64,000 nucleotides of DNA, taken from NCBI GenBank assembly GCA_965219305.1, contig OZ244725.1:1860001-1924000 (forward strand), in the 5' to 3' direction. Of the stretch, positions 8,074 to 16,963 are shown in pieces. Source of the stretch: DATHTS01 sp965219305 (lineage in GTDB: Bacteria; Acidobacteriota; Blastocatellia; Pyrinomonadales; Pyrinomonadaceae). Numbering within the stretch: the first letter of the stretch is position 1; each line of letters begins with the position of its first letter. The translations under genes were made by a program, and so were the position numbers. Under the pieces are notes generated by a model, which saw only the letters and a program-made list of their open reading frames with translations, made no database searches and had not been told where the DNA came from.

Positions 8074-9363
8074 ATGCGACCACAAGAGATAATTCAAAAA
8101 AAACGCGACGGCGAAAAATTAACGGCTGAAGAAATCGAAATTTTTATCAGCGGCGTAACCGAAGCGAGTTGGGCGGATTACCAAATAACTGCACTTGTGA
8201 TGGCGATGTTCCTCAAAGGGTTGGACGCGGAAGAATCTGCGGTTTTGACAAGAGCAATGTTAAATTCCGGCAAAGTGCTGGATTTTTCCGATCTCGAAAT
8301 GCCCGTCGCCGACAAACATTCGACCGGCGGCGTGGGCGATAAAACTTCGCTAATCATTGCGCCGCTCGCCGCGTGTTGCGGAATCGCCGTCCCGATGATT
8401 TCGGGGCGCGGACTCGGACACACGGGCGGAACGCTCGATAAACTCGAATCAATTTCCGGTTACGACGTGAATCTTTCGCTAAAAGAATTTCGCCGAATAA
8501 TTAAACAATGCGGTTTTTCGATGATCGGGCAAACGGCGGAAATCGCGCCCGCCGACAAAAAACTTTACGCGCTTCGTGATGCGACGGCGACCGTGCCGTA
8601 TCTGCCGTTTATCGTCGCCTCGATAATGTCGAAAAAACTCGCTGAAGGTTTGGATGCGCTCATTCTCGACGTTAAAACCGGAAGCGGCGCGTTTATGCAA
8701 AGGTACGAAGATTCAAAAAAACTCGCCGAAGCGATGGTCAAAGTCGGCAACGCGCAAAACGTGAAAACTCAAGCCGTGATTTCCGATATGAATCAGCCGC
8801 TCGGCAAATTCGTCGGAAATTCTGTGGAAGTTTACGAATGTATAAAAATTCTGCAAAACGAAGCAGACGAAAAAATGTTGCCGACGCTCGAACTTTCGGT
8901 CGAACTTACAGCGCATTTACTCGTTTTGTGTGAAATTTCCAAAAAAATTTCAGAAGCGAAATCAAAAATTTCAGATTTAATAAATTCCGGCGAAGCGTTG
9001 GAAAAATTCAAACAAAATATCGAACTTCAAGGCGGCGAACCAAAAGTTTGTGATAATCCCGAAAGTTTGCTGGAAAAAAATCTTATTCAAGTTGAAATCA
9101 AATCGAATCAAAAAGGTTTTATCAAAGAAATAAATACAAGCGAACTCGGCGAAAGTATCGTCATCATCGGCGGCGGCAGAACAAAAGCCGAAGACGAAAT
9201 TGATCACGCTGTCGGCTATTCGTGCGAAAAGAAAATCGGCGACGAAATAAACAAAAACGAGACGCTCGGCATTTTATATTGCCGAAATCAAGATCAAGCT
9301 GATTCAATAAGCGAAAAATTGCGGGATTCTTATAAAATAACGTCAGTTCGAGATAAGAATTAA
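8074..9363 (+). CDS. deoA: Pyrimidine-nucleoside/thymidine phosphorylase, C-terminus altered by IS insertion
   Basis: The 429-residue enzyme performs phosphorolysis of thymidine/uridine to the base and (deoxy)ribose-1-phosphate in nucleoside salvage. Family signs are KHSTGGVGDKTSL (phosphate-binding loop), the signature SGRGLGHTGGTLDKLES, and LDVKTGSGAFM. Length and domain order are normal for the Pdp/DeoA family. The last seven residues (TSVRDKN) are encoded by the inverted repeat of an IS982 element (9340-10313). The original ending, SYENPQKLELIKEIV-stop, is still present at 10321-10368 in the correct frame. The lost tail is the extreme C-terminus, away from the catalytic motifs, so activity may survive. 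DeoA and Pdp cannot be separated by eye. Confidence 0.92.
   Translation: MRPQEIIQKKRDGEKLTAEEIEIFISGVTEASWADYQITALVMAMFLKGLDAEESAVLTRAMLNSGKVLDFSDLEMPVADKHSTGGVGDKTSLIIAPLAACCGIAVPMISGRGLGHTGGTLDKLESISGYDVNLSLKEFRRIIKQCGFSMIGQTAEIAPADKKLYALRDATATVPYLPFIVASIMSKKLAEGLDALILDVKTGSGAFMQRYEDSKKLAEAMVKVGNAQNVKTQAVISDMNQPLGKFVGNSVEVYECIKILQNEADEKMLPTLELSVELTAHLLVLCEISKKISEAKSKISDLINSGEALEKFKQNIELQGGEPKVCDNPESLLEKNLIQVEIKSNQKGFIKEINTSELGESIVIIGGGRTKAEDEIDHAVGYSCEKKIGDEINKNETLGILYCRNQDQADSISEKLRDSYKITSVRDKN
9333..9339. repeat. Left target-site duplication of the IS982 element
   Basis: TAAAATA directly precedes the left inverted repeat and is repeated after the right one (10314-10320). Seven bases is within the usual range for the IS982 family. 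Confidence 0.88.
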
Positions 9364-10313
9364 GCTATAACCAAGTCTTTTCCTAGTTCAAGGCTTGGTT
9401 TCTTTTCTTGAAATGTGTAAGCGATCAACCCGGCGACGATGTTGCCGTAAAAGTTCCACACCGAACGATGTCGCGTATGCTCGACTTGTGAAATGTTCTT
9501 TAACTGGTCGTTGACCGATTCGATGATCGCTCGTTTTCTCAGCATCAGGCGATCAAAAAGCGGCATCAACTTGTTCTTCATATTCTTTCTGACCTTTGTT
9601 ACCAGTTGAACATTGTGTTCGCCCAATAATTTACTCAACTCCTGTGAAATATAACCTTTATCGCCGAACAGTTTGCCCCACAACTGCTTGCTCATTTTCC
9701 CGACCGGCTTTCGGTCATCAACATTTCCCAAAGTGATTTGCCACGCCAACAACTCGCCGCGGTCGCTGATTATAAGATGTATCTTGAAGCCGTAAAACCA
9801 CCCCGTCGAAGTCTTCCCGCGTTTTGCAATCTCCTTAAACACCTTGTTTTGCTTAATCCGTAAATTGTTACAGACGGCTATCTTAGTTGAATCCACAAAT
9901 GAAATCCCCGAACACTTTCCCAATCTCATTTGCATAAACGCTCCGAGCAGAAGCAAAGCGTCGCGTTGGAGTTCGACGAACCGATTATAACTGAGCAGAT
10001 CGGGAAACTCGCCCTTGTAGTAAACACCGATCATCGAATTATAAAACGTCTTCAAATTACGGAATCCAGACCTGTGAAAACAGATCAAAATAGTCATCAC
10101 TTCCGAACGCGACATCTTCGACGGCTTAATTCGTTGACTCTTTCCGCTTTCTAACAACTGATGATTAAACTTCGGTTCAAACACTTTACAAAAATCGTCA
10201 ACTTGGCAAAAAACTGTTAAGATATTCATTGAAAAACTCCTTTGGTTTGGTTTATTTGTTTCTAAACCTAAGTATATCTTACCTTTGGAGTTTTTCTTAT
10301 CTCGAACTCACGT
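9340..10313 (-). mobile_element. Complete IS982-family insertion sequence (974 bp)
   Basis: The ends are inverted repeats: ACGTCAGTTCGAGATAAGAA on the left and ACGTGAGTTCGAGATAAGAA (read inward) on the right, 19 of 20 identical. They are flanked by 7-bp direct repeats TAAAATA. One transposase gene fills the element on the minus strand. The ends and duplication are intact, so the insertion looks recent and possibly still mobile. It interrupts codon 423 of the deoA reading frame; removing the element plus one duplication restores a continuous deoA. Confidence 0.93.
9360..10229 (-). CDS. IS982-family DDE transposase
   Basis: The 289-residue protein is of normal length for IS982 transposases. 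Catalytic acids are visible in FVDSTKIAVCNN (first Asp), LFGDKGYIS (second Asp), and RKRAIIESVNDQLKN (Glu). The N-terminal part (SRSEVMTILICFHRSGFRN) matches the family's helical domain. The stop codon lies inside the inner end of the left inverted repeat. No frameshift is seen, so the enzyme is probably functional. Confidence 0.93.
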   Translation of the reverse strand: MNILTVFCQVDDFCKVFEPKFNHQLLESGKSQRIKPSKMSRSEVMTILICFHRSGFRNLKTFYNSMIGVYYKGEFPDLLSYNRFVELQRDALLLLGAFMQMRLGKCSGISFVDSTKIAVCNNLRIKQNKVFKEIAKRGKTSTGWFYGFKIHLIISDRGELLAWQITLGNVDDRKPVGKMSKQLWGKLFGDKGYISQELSKLLGEHNVQLVTKVRKNMKNKLMPLFDRLMLRKRAIIESVNDQLKNISQVEHTRHRSVWNFYGNIVAGLIAYTFQEKKPSLELGKDLVIA

Positions 10314-10320
10314 TAAAATA
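10314..10320. repeat. Right target-site duplication of the IS982 element
   Basis: This second copy of TAAAATA directly follows the right inverted repeat. Confidence 0.88.
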
Positions 10321-10368
10321 AGCTATGAAAATCCGCAAAAACTGGAATTAATCAAAGAAATTGTTTGA
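10321..10368 (+). pseudogene. deoA: Severed 3' end of deoA
   Basis: These bases continue the deoA frame after the duplicated TAAAATA: SYENPQKLELIKEIV followed by TGA. They are the native C-terminus, separated from the gene by the IS982 element and not translated with it now. Confidence 0.88.
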
Positions 10369-10370
10369 GG

Positions 10371-10462
10371 GAAATTAGCCGCGAACAGACACAAAAAGAA
10401 TGCAATTTCTTAATTTAAGAAACTTTTTTCTTGCACTTTCTTGTCTGTTCGCGGCTAATTTC
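10371..10462. repeat. Long imperfect palindrome, probable bidirectional terminator
   Basis: GAAATTAGCCGCGAACAGAC on the left and GTCTGTTCGCGGCTAATTTC on the right are exact reverse complements, with a second inner pairing (TTTCTTAA/TTTAAGAAA). It lies between the original end of deoA and the convergent MATE gene. The size and extended stem are greater than a simple terminator, like other spacers in this genome. Confidence 0.75.
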
Positions 10463-10463
10463 T

Positions 10464-11888
10464 TTATACTTTTTTTGACTTCCATCTTCCGAGTTTGAAA
10501 ATCAAAGCCGAAACTACCGCTAAAACGGAAAAGGCAGACGTTATCGCCCAGAAAACTCCGCTCGGTCCGAGATCGAAATGATATGCGAGCAGATAAGCGA
10601 GCGGAATTTCAAACAGCCAGAAAATAAAAAGATTCAAGATCGTCGGCGTAAATGTGTCGCCCGCGCCGTTGAATGCGGTTTCGATAACCATTCCGAAACC
10701 GTAGAAAACAAAGCCGTAAGCGACGATTCTCAGACAGTTCGAGCCGTAATTGAAAACCGTCGGGTCAGTTGTGAAAAATCCGACAATATTTTCGGCGAAA
10801 AATATGAAAACGAATCCGAGGAGCGCGTAAATAACCGCGTTGAAAATCGCCGCCGTCCAGACCGATCTTTCGGCGCGTTCGGGTTTTCCCGCACCGAGAT
10901 TTTGTCCGACGAGAGTTGCCGCCGCGTTGCTCAAACCGAGCGCGGGCAAAAGCGCGAACATAATCACGCGCAGACCGATGATGTAACCGGCGATCGCTTC
11001 GCTCCCGAATCCGGCGACGACGCGCACGAGAACGCTCCAACTCGCCGTCGCAACCGTAAACTGCACGACCGCCGTCGCGGAAAGTTTGACGAGTTTCCAC
11101 AAAAGTTTCGGGTCAAAAGTCCAATGATTTTTCTCGATCGTGATCCTGCCTGACGGACGAAAAAGACACCACGCCGCATAAGCAACGCCGATTCCGCGCC
11201 CGATAGTTGTTGCCACCGCCGCGCCGGTTACGCCTAATTCTGGAAAAATCCAAATCCCGAAGATGAACATCGGACAAAGAAGAATATTCAGCCCGTTCGC
11301 CAACCACAAAACGCGCATCGCCACCGCCGCATCGCCCGCGCCGCGAAAGATCGCGTTGAGCAAAAATATAAACACGACGACCGCATTTCCGCCGAGCATA
11401 ATTCGCATAAACGGCGTGCCTTGTGCGATAACTTGCGGTTCGCCGCCCAGAAGTTTGAGCAATTGCGGCGCAAAGATTACGCCGATAAAGCTCATCACGA
11501 CCGACACGATCAAGCCGAGATAAAGAACGTGCGCCGCCGTTTTCGCCGCCGTCTCTTTGTCTTTTTCGCCGATTCGCCGTGCAATCGTCGCCGTCGCACC
11601 GATCGCCAGACCGAACGCGACGGCATAGACGAGTGCCATCATCGCTTCGGTAATTCCGACGACCGCCACCGCGTCCGCGCCGAGTTTAGAAACAAAATAA
11701 ATATCAACAATGGCGAAAAGACTCTCCATTATCATTTCCAGAATCATCGGAACCGACAACAGAAAAATCGCCAAGCCAATCGAACCGCTCGTAAAATCAC
11801 GCTCTGAACCTCTGACCGCTTCTTTGACAACCTGCCAAGGTGAATTATCCAACGCCTCGACGGGCGCATTTTGAATATTATTAGACAT
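10464..11888 (-). CDS. MATE-family multidrug/cation exporter
   Basis: The 474-residue protein (start at 11888; the frame is open further upstream but without support) has about 12 transmembrane helices in two repeated MatE halves. Conserved features include DIYFVSKLGADAVAVVGI, an Ala-rich first helix, and the second-half GFGSEAIAGYIIG. The family exports drugs and organic cations in exchange for Na+ or H+. The hydrophilic N-terminus (MSNNIQNAPVEALDNSPWQ) precedes a TSGSIGLAIFLLSVP start helix. It appears monocistronic. Substrate cannot be read from the sequence. Confidence 0.9.
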   Translation of the reverse strand: MSNNIQNAPVEALDNSPWQVVKEAVRGSERDFTSGSIGLAIFLLSVPMILEMIMESLFAIVDIYFVSKLGADAVAVVGITEAMMALVYAVAFGLAIGATATIARRIGEKDKETAAKTAAHVLYLGLIVSVVMSFIGVIFAPQLLKLLGGEPQVIAQGTPFMRIMLGGNAVVVFIFLLNAIFRGAGDAAVAMRVLWLANGLNILLCPMFIFGIWIFPELGVTGAAVATTIGRGIGVAYAAWCLFRPSGRITIEKNHWTFDPKLLWKLVKLSATAVVQFTVATASWSVLVRVVAGFGSEAIAGYIIGLRVIMFALLPALGLSNAAATLVGQNLGAGKPERAERSVWTAAIFNAVIYALLGFVFIFFAENIVGFFTTDPTVFNYGSNCLRIVAYGFVFYGFGMVIETAFNGAGDTFTPTILNLFIFWLFEIPLAYLLAYHFDLGPSGVFWAITSAFSVLAVVSALIFKLGRWKSKKV

Positions 11889-12264
11889 AACAAAAAATCC
11901 GTCTGTTAAAAATTGATTGTAAAAAGCACGAGATGTGCCGAAAGACTCGTCTCCAAACAACTTTGGGCTGGCGCGGAAACGAACAGAATTGCGAAGTGTG
12001 TTAGCTGACAGCGATTTTCATAACGAGAGAAAGATTATCACAAGATTGTTATCGTTGAAACTATTAAAAGCATTTTTCGACAGTTAAAATTTTCGTAATT
12101 GCCGGTTATGTTTTTGGATTATCTAAAATCAGTTTCGGAAGACGGTTTAATTTTTATCTTTAAGTAAACAATATCGAAATGATTTGTTTTTCTATTTGAT
12201 TTATTCCAATAGAATCTGAATTGTTGTAATATACTAATTGAAAATTTATCTTTAGAGAAATAAT
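11889..12264. other. Intergenic spacer between MATE and yceI-like genes
   Basis: This 376-bp spacer separates divergent genes. On the minus strand a short hairpin (ACGAG...CTCGT, near 11928-11950) followed by GCTTTTT lies in the MATE leader and might act as an attenuator; I did not recognise a riboswitch. On the plus strand TATACT (12230-12235) is a possible -10 box for the yceI-like gene, without a convincing -35. No ORF is evident. Confidence 0.35.
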
Positions 12265-12966
12265 ATGAAAATCAAATTTGCAGTTTTTTTAACAGTCGCA
12301 GTTTTATCAATGACCGCCGTATTCGGATTTTTTAATTTCGGCAGTCTTCCACAAGTTTCGGCAGAAGAATTTGCCCAAAACTTCGCGTCGGGCGGAAATT
12401 TGGAAGGTGAAGGAATGAACGGCGCGTATAGTTTTGACAAGGCGCACACCGCAATCGGTTTTAAAGTAAAACATATGGGACTTTCGGAAGTTCCGGGTTA
12501 TTTCCGCGATTTTACGGGAATGATAAATTATGACGCGAAAGATATGAAAAAATCTTCAGTCGAATTTACCGCTCAAATGGCGAGCGTTGACACGGGAGTT
12601 GATGCCCGCGATAATCATTTGAAAACTGCGGATTTTTTCGATGTCGAAAAATATCCGACGATGACTTTTAAAAGCACGAAGATCGAGAAAAAAGGAAAAA
12701 ATTGGATAGTAACGGGCGATCTGACGATGAAAGACGTAACGAAATCGGTTTCGTTTCCTTTTGAAGTCGTCGGTTTCTTAAAAGACGAAAAATCCGGCGG
12801 AACGAAAATGGGCGCGATGGCGGAAACGACGATCAATCGCCGTGATTTTAATGTCAATTACGGAAGCAATATGCCGAACGGACTGCCGATGTTGTCCGAT
12901 GATATTAAAGTCAGTCTGAGCATCGAAGCCGGAATGCCGGGAAAAGCGAAATCGGACGCAGAATAA
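12265..12966 (+). CDS. YceI-family periplasmic lipid-binding protein
   Basis: The 233-residue protein has a signal peptide (MKIKFAVFLTVAVLSMTAVFG), a 35-residue linker, then a YceI lipocalin-like domain (about 53-228). Diagnostic features are YSFDKAHTAIGFKVKHMG, VDTGVDARDNHLKTADFFD, the KYPTMTFKST strand and GDLTMKDVTKSVSFPFEV. YceI proteins bind isoprenoids or amphiphiles in the periplasm and are often stress-induced. It is a single gene ended by a strong terminator. Confidence 0.92.
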   Translation: MKIKFAVFLTVAVLSMTAVFGFFNFGSLPQVSAEEFAQNFASGGNLEGEGMNGAYSFDKAHTAIGFKVKHMGLSEVPGYFRDFTGMINYDAKDMKKSSVEFTAQMASVDTGVDARDNHLKTADFFDVEKYPTMTFKSTKIEKKGKNWIVTGDLTMKDVTKSVSFPFEVVGFLKDEKSGGTKMGAMAETTINRRDFNVNYGSNMPNGLPMLSDDIKVSLSIEAGMPGKAKSDAE

Positions 12967-13009
12967 TTTTTCCTAAAAGTCTCATTCCGAGACAAGCGAT
13001 TCCGAAAAT

Positions 13010-13049
13010 AAAAAAGGCATAGACTCAAGTTACGATCTATGCCTTTTTT
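13010..13049. terminator. Bidirectional terminator between yceI-like and ruvB
   Basis: AAAAAAGGCATAG and CTATGCCTTTTTT form a 13-bp stem, with A and T tracts serving both convergent genes. Confidence 0.88.
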
Positions 13050-13062
13050 ATTCGAAAAAGTT

Positions 13063-14121
13063 TTAGCTTGCTAATGCCACGACCGCATTTTCGGTTTCCG
13101 GCAGATCGAAACCGAAGTGTTCATAAGCCGCCGGAGTTACGATTCGACCGCGTGGAGTTCGATTCAAAAATCCCGTCTGAATCAAATAAGGTTCGATAAC
13201 TTCTTCGATTGATTCGCGGTCTTCGCTGATCGAAGCGGCAATCGTTCCCAAACCGACGGGACCGCCGTCGAATTTTTCGATGATCGAAAGAAGCAATCTT
13301 CTATCAACTTCGTCCAGACCGAAACGGTCAACTTCCATTTCGTCCAAAGCCTTTTGCGCCATCGCGCCCGTGATTCGCCCGTCGCCTAAAACTTCGGCAT
13401 AATCGCGCACGCGTCGTAAAAGTCTGTTTGTAATTCGCGGAGTTCCGCGTCCGCGCCGTCCGATTTCGGTTGCGCCGCTCGATTCGATCTCGACTCCGAG
13501 AATTTCCGCCGAACGATGAACGATAATTTCTAATTCTTTCCGCGAATAAAAATCGAGATGATTGACAATTCCGAAACGCCCGCGCAAAGGTGCGGAAATC
13601 AAACCTGCACGAGTCGTCGCGCCGACGAGCGTGAATTTCGGCAGATCAATTTTTATCGAACGCGCCGCCGTTCCTTCGCCGATTATCAGGTCGAGTTCGT
13701 AATCTTCCATCGCCGGATAAAGAATTTCTTCGATCTGCGGGCGCAAGCGATGAATTTCGTCAATAAACAAAACATCGCCTTCTTCCAGATTCGTCAGAAT
13801 CGCCGCCAGATCGCCGCCTTTTTCGACCGACGGCGCGTGGACGGTTTTAAGATTTGCGCCCAGTTCGTTTGCAATAATAATCGCCAAACTCGTTTTGCCG
13901 AGTCCCGGAGGTCCGAAAAACAGACAATGATCCAACGTTTCAGCGCGGCGAAGCGCGGCTTTTAAAAATATTTTGAGATTATTTACGATCTTCGTCTGAC
14001 CGATGTATTCGTCCAAACTTTTCGGTCGTAAGCTCGGCTCGGCGTTTACATCTTCGAGCGTCGCTTGACCGATGGTTAATGTTTTTTCCGGGAGTGAATT
14101 TTCTACTAATTTTAATGCCAT
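13063..14121 (-). CDS. ruvB: Holliday junction branch-migration helicase RuvB
   Basis: The 352-residue AAA+ motor drives branch migration together with RuvA. Visible features are the N-terminal LRPKSLDEYIGQ, Walker A GPPGLGKTS, Walker B VLFIDEIHRL, sensor motif TLVGATTRAG, arginine finger region APLRGRFG, and the C-terminal winged helix ending near GRIVTPAAYEHFG. Length is normal. ruvA and ruvC are not in the window. Confidence 0.97.
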   Translation of the reverse strand: MALKLVENSLPEKTLTIGQATLEDVNAEPSLRPKSLDEYIGQTKIVNNLKIFLKAALRRAETLDHCLFFGPPGLGKTSLAIIIANELGANLKTVHAPSVEKGGDLAAILTNLEEGDVLFIDEIHRLRPQIEEILYPAMEDYELDLIIGEGTAARSIKIDLPKFTLVGATTRAGLISAPLRGRFGIVNHLDFYSRKELEIIVHRSAEILGVEIESSGATEIGRRGRGTPRITNRLLRRVRDYAEVLGDGRITGAMAQKALDEMEVDRFGLDEVDRRLLLSIIEKFDGGPVGLGTIAASISEDRESIEEVIEPYLIQTGFLNRTPRGRIVTPAAYEHFGFDLPETENAVVALAS

Positions 14122-14152
14122 AACAGGTCATATTTTATCATAAAAAGGCACT

Positions 14153-14192
14153 AAAAAAAACCGTCAAACGAGACGTTTGACAGTTTTTTAAA
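14153..14192 (-). terminator. Intrinsic terminator after the alpha/beta hydrolase
   Basis: GTCAAACG-AGA-CGTTTGAC forms a perfect 8-bp stem flanked by A and T runs. It lies downstream of the minus-strand hydrolase gene and upstream of ruvB, so the two are separate transcripts. Confidence 0.8.
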
Positions 14193-14227
14193 AACTTTTT
14201 TCGCCCTTTGTTTATAAAGGCAAAAGT

Positions 14228-14875
14228 TCAATTTTCTTCGGCGATTTTTTCAAGCGTCCAATCGTGAACCGCGTTTTTTAACTGCGTCAGATGATCGTCG
14301 AAAAAATGTCCGCAATTTTGAAAAATTGTTAGGCTCGTTTCCGTATTTTCCGACACTTGCGAAACCAGAGAATTCAACGATTCGAGCGAACCGAATTCGT
14401 CCGAATCACCGTGGACGAAAAGAATCGGTTTTCGCAAATTTTTCAGATAAGAAAAATCATATTTATCAACCGCCGTGCCTATGCTGATTAAACGCACGAT
14501 GCGTTCATCATCCATTACGGCTTCCGTGCCGAATCTTGAGCCGAACGAAAATCCGGCAAATGTGATCGGCTGATTCGGGTAACTTTCGGTCAAATAATCG
14601 AGCATCGTCCGCACGTCGTCTTTTTCACCGTTGCCGTCGTCGTGTTCGCCGGTCGAACCGCCGACACCGCGAAAATTAAAACGAAGCGCGACGAGTCCGG
14701 CTTCTAAAAGTCCTTGCGCGGCGCGATAGACGACTTTGTTGTGCATTGTCCCGCCGCCGAGCGGATGCGGATGACACACAAGCGCAACGCCGCGAATTTC
14801 GCCCGACGGTTCTTTCAAGATTGCTTCGAGTTCGCCGTGTTCGGCGGGAACGGTTAGATTTCCTTTTGGATACAT
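14228..14875 (-). CDS. Alpha/beta hydrolase (dienelactone-hydrolase/YcjY-like)
   Basis: The 215-residue cytoplasmic protein has the fold's marks: oxyanion region VCHPHPLGGGTMHNKVV, RFNFRGVGGSTGEHDDG, nucleophile elbow GFSFGSRFG, acid in FVHGDSDEFG and catalytic His in NCGHFFDDHL. It resembles small KTG/COG2945-type hydrolases annotated as alpha/beta superfamily. Substrate unknown; probably an ester or lactone. The ATG at 14875 is the only reasonable start. Confidence 0.85.
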   Translation of the reverse strand: MYPKGNLTVPAEHGELEAILKEPSGEIRGVALVCHPHPLGGGTMHNKVVYRAAQGLLEAGLVALRFNFRGVGGSTGEHDDGNGEKDDVRTMLDYLTESYPNQPITFAGFSFGSRFGTEAVMDDERIVRLISIGTAVDKYDFSYLKNLRKPILFVHGDSDEFGSLESLNSLVSQVSENTETSLTIFQNCGHFFDDHLTQLKNAVHDWTLEKIAEEN

Positions 14876-15046
14876 AATTCAGTTTGCGCTTGGCACTTTA
14901 TTTTTTTGCGCTTTAATGATTTGATTTCAAAGTTCAATTTTACAGAGAGCAAAGAGCAAAGAGCAAAGAACGAAGCGCAAATTCCGTTCGGCAAATGCGT
15001 TTTTCTCAAATTCGTGTTATTTTTTGATAAGAAAATTAAAGAGTTT

Positions 15047-16963
15047 ATGCAAGAGATTTTCAACGAAAACCCCGACGACGAAAAAACAGAACCTGAGATC
15101 GAAACGCCTGCCGAAACGCCGGAAGCGTCTGCCGAAAACACAGAAGCGGCGCGAAAAATACGGACTTGGCGGCAATGGATCGAAACCGATCAAGCGATGC
15201 GGAAGATTTATCTCGGCTTCGGTTTTTTTGCGATTTTGATTTTATTAATCTGGATTCAGTTTTCGACCGATGCGATCTGCTGCGGCGATTGGGACGGTTA
15301 TTATCACATTCGCTGGAGCGCGCTTTTGTGGGAAAATTTCAGCCATTTCAAAGGTTTGCCGTCGTTCGATTGGCTGCCGCTGACGGTTTTGAATCCGAAA
15401 GATTACGCCGATCATCATTTTCTTTTTCACCTTTTGCAAATTCCGTTTTTGTGGTTCTTCGAACCCGTAACGGCGGCGAAAGTCGGAGCGGTCGTGTTTT
15501 CCACGCTGGCGATATTTTCGGTTTACTGGCTTTTGTATCGTTACGAAGTTGATTATTTATTGATCTGGCTCGCCGCGCTTCTCGGTTGTGCGAATTCGTT
15601 TTTATTCCGAATGAATATGGCGAAAGCCCCGCCGCTGACGATAATTTATACGGTTATCGGAATTTATTTATTGTTCGAGCGCAAATATAAATGGCTTTTG
15701 CCGCTGATGTTCATTTTCGTCTGGACTTATTCGCTGTTTCCGCTTCTGTTTCTCGGAGCGATGATTTGGGCGTTGATTATCGCGTGGAACGAACGCAAAT
15801 TTGAATGGCAGCCGCTGGCATATACGTTCGGCGGAATGATTCTCGGCAATGTTATTAATCCGTATTTTCCGAATAATCTATTGCTTTTCTGGGAACATTT
15901 TGCGACGAAACTCGCGGTCGCGGGAAATTACGCGGTCGCGGTCGGCGGCGAATGGTATCCATATACGGGAAAAGAATTGCTTTTGAATTTTCCGGTCGCG
16001 CTGATTGCAATGCTGATCGGTTACATTTTATTTATGCCGAGAAACGGCGGAAAAGTGCCGGAAAAAGCGACGTTTTTCTTGATGTTCGTGACGCTTTTGC
16101 TTTTAGGACAATTTAATTCAAAACGTTACGCGGAATATTTTCCGCCGTTTGCGATTTTGTTTGCGGCGTTTTCCTTGCGGGCGTTTCTGGCGAACAAGCC
16201 GCAATTGCCGGAAGATTTCCGGCGCGAGATCGAACCTTATCTCGACCGTGAAAACGTCAACGAGAAACAGAAACTTTATACGACGTTGAAGCAAGTCGGC
16301 ACTTGGTCGCTCGGAATTATTCTGGTCGGTTGGATTTTTTACAATTTGATGGGCATTAATATCGGCAAGTTTCAGGAAAACGGCTTGATTGATACGATTT
16401 CTTCTAATGAATCGAACGACAAATATAAACGCTCGATGAATTGGCTTCTGGAAAATGTTCCGGCGGGCGAACGGATTTTTAACTGCAATTGGGACAATTT
16501 TCCGAAGATGTTTTTTCTCGATCAGAAACACAGTTACGTTTACGGTCTCGATCCGAATTATCTTTACTCGGAAAATCCCGAACTTTACGATCTAATAAAA
16601 GACATTACATCCGGCAAAACCGAAGATGCGGGACCGATCATCCGCGAAAAATTCGGTTCGCGTTTCGTGTTTTCCGACGCGAAGGAAAACGAGGAAATGG
16701 TCGCCAAAATGCTCGACAGCGGCTGGGCGGAGATCGCCTATGAAGACGACGAAGTGAGAATTTTGCAAATCCGCGATGTCAAAGGCGAGTCGCCGAAAGA
16801 CGACGAATTGGACGCGCCGCCGACCGCTGAAGAATTGAAACAACTCGACGAAGAAGAAAATGCTTCAAATGCTGCAAATGTGAACGGCATACAATTAGAA
16901 GACGAAGAAGATGCGGAAGATGCGCCCACGGAAGACGAAACAGATAATGCACAACAACAGTAA
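15047..16963 (+). CDS. GT-C-fold integral membrane protein with STT3-like motifs
   Basis: The 638-residue protein (ATG 15047; the frame is open upstream but lacks coding character) has an acidic cytoplasmic N-terminus, about 11-13 transmembrane helices and a hydrophilic C-terminal domain ending in a long Glu/Asp tail. The first external loop contains CCGDWDGYYHIRWS and the second DHHFLFHLLQ; the order D-x-D-like/YYH then DHH is that of the oligosaccharyltransferase STT3/AglB and related lipid-linked sugar transferases. The STT3 catalytic WWDYG motif was not found. It may glycosylate an envelope substrate. The stop overlaps the downstream lipoprotein gene by 17 bp, so the two form an operon. 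Confidence 0.7.
   Translation: MQEIFNENPDDEKTEPEIETPAETPEASAENTEAARKIRTWRQWIETDQAMRKIYLGFGFFAILILLIWIQFSTDAICCGDWDGYYHIRWSALLWENFSHFKGLPSFDWLPLTVLNPKDYADHHFLFHLLQIPFLWFFEPVTAAKVGAVVFSTLAIFSVYWLLYRYEVDYLLIWLAALLGCANSFLFRMNMAKAPPLTIIYTVIGIYLLFERKYKWLLPLMFIFVWTYSLFPLLFLGAMIWALIIAWNERKFEWQPLAYTFGGMILGNVINPYFPNNLLLFWEHFATKLAVAGNYAVAVGGEWYPYTGKELLLNFPVALIAMLIGYILFMPRNGGKVPEKATFFLMFVTLLLLGQFNSKRYAEYFPPFAILFAAFSLRAFLANKPQLPEDFRREIEPYLDRENVNEKQKLYTTLKQVGTWSLGIILVGWIFYNLMGINIGKFQENGLIDTISSNESNDKYKRSMNWLLENVPAGERIFNCNWDNFPKMFFLDQKHSYVYGLDPNYLYSENPELYDLIKDITSGKTEDAGPIIREKFGSRFVFSDAKENEEMVAKMLDSGWAEIAYEDDEVRILQIRDVKGESPKDDELDAPPTAEELKQLDEEENASNAANVNGIQLEDEEDAEDAPTEDETDNAQQQ

Noticed and set aside
11889..12010. 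Riboswitch in front of the MATE gene
   Set aside because: A short hairpin with a T-run and a CAGCTAAC word are present, but no complete aptamer of a known class (guanidine, ydaO, TPP) can be built.
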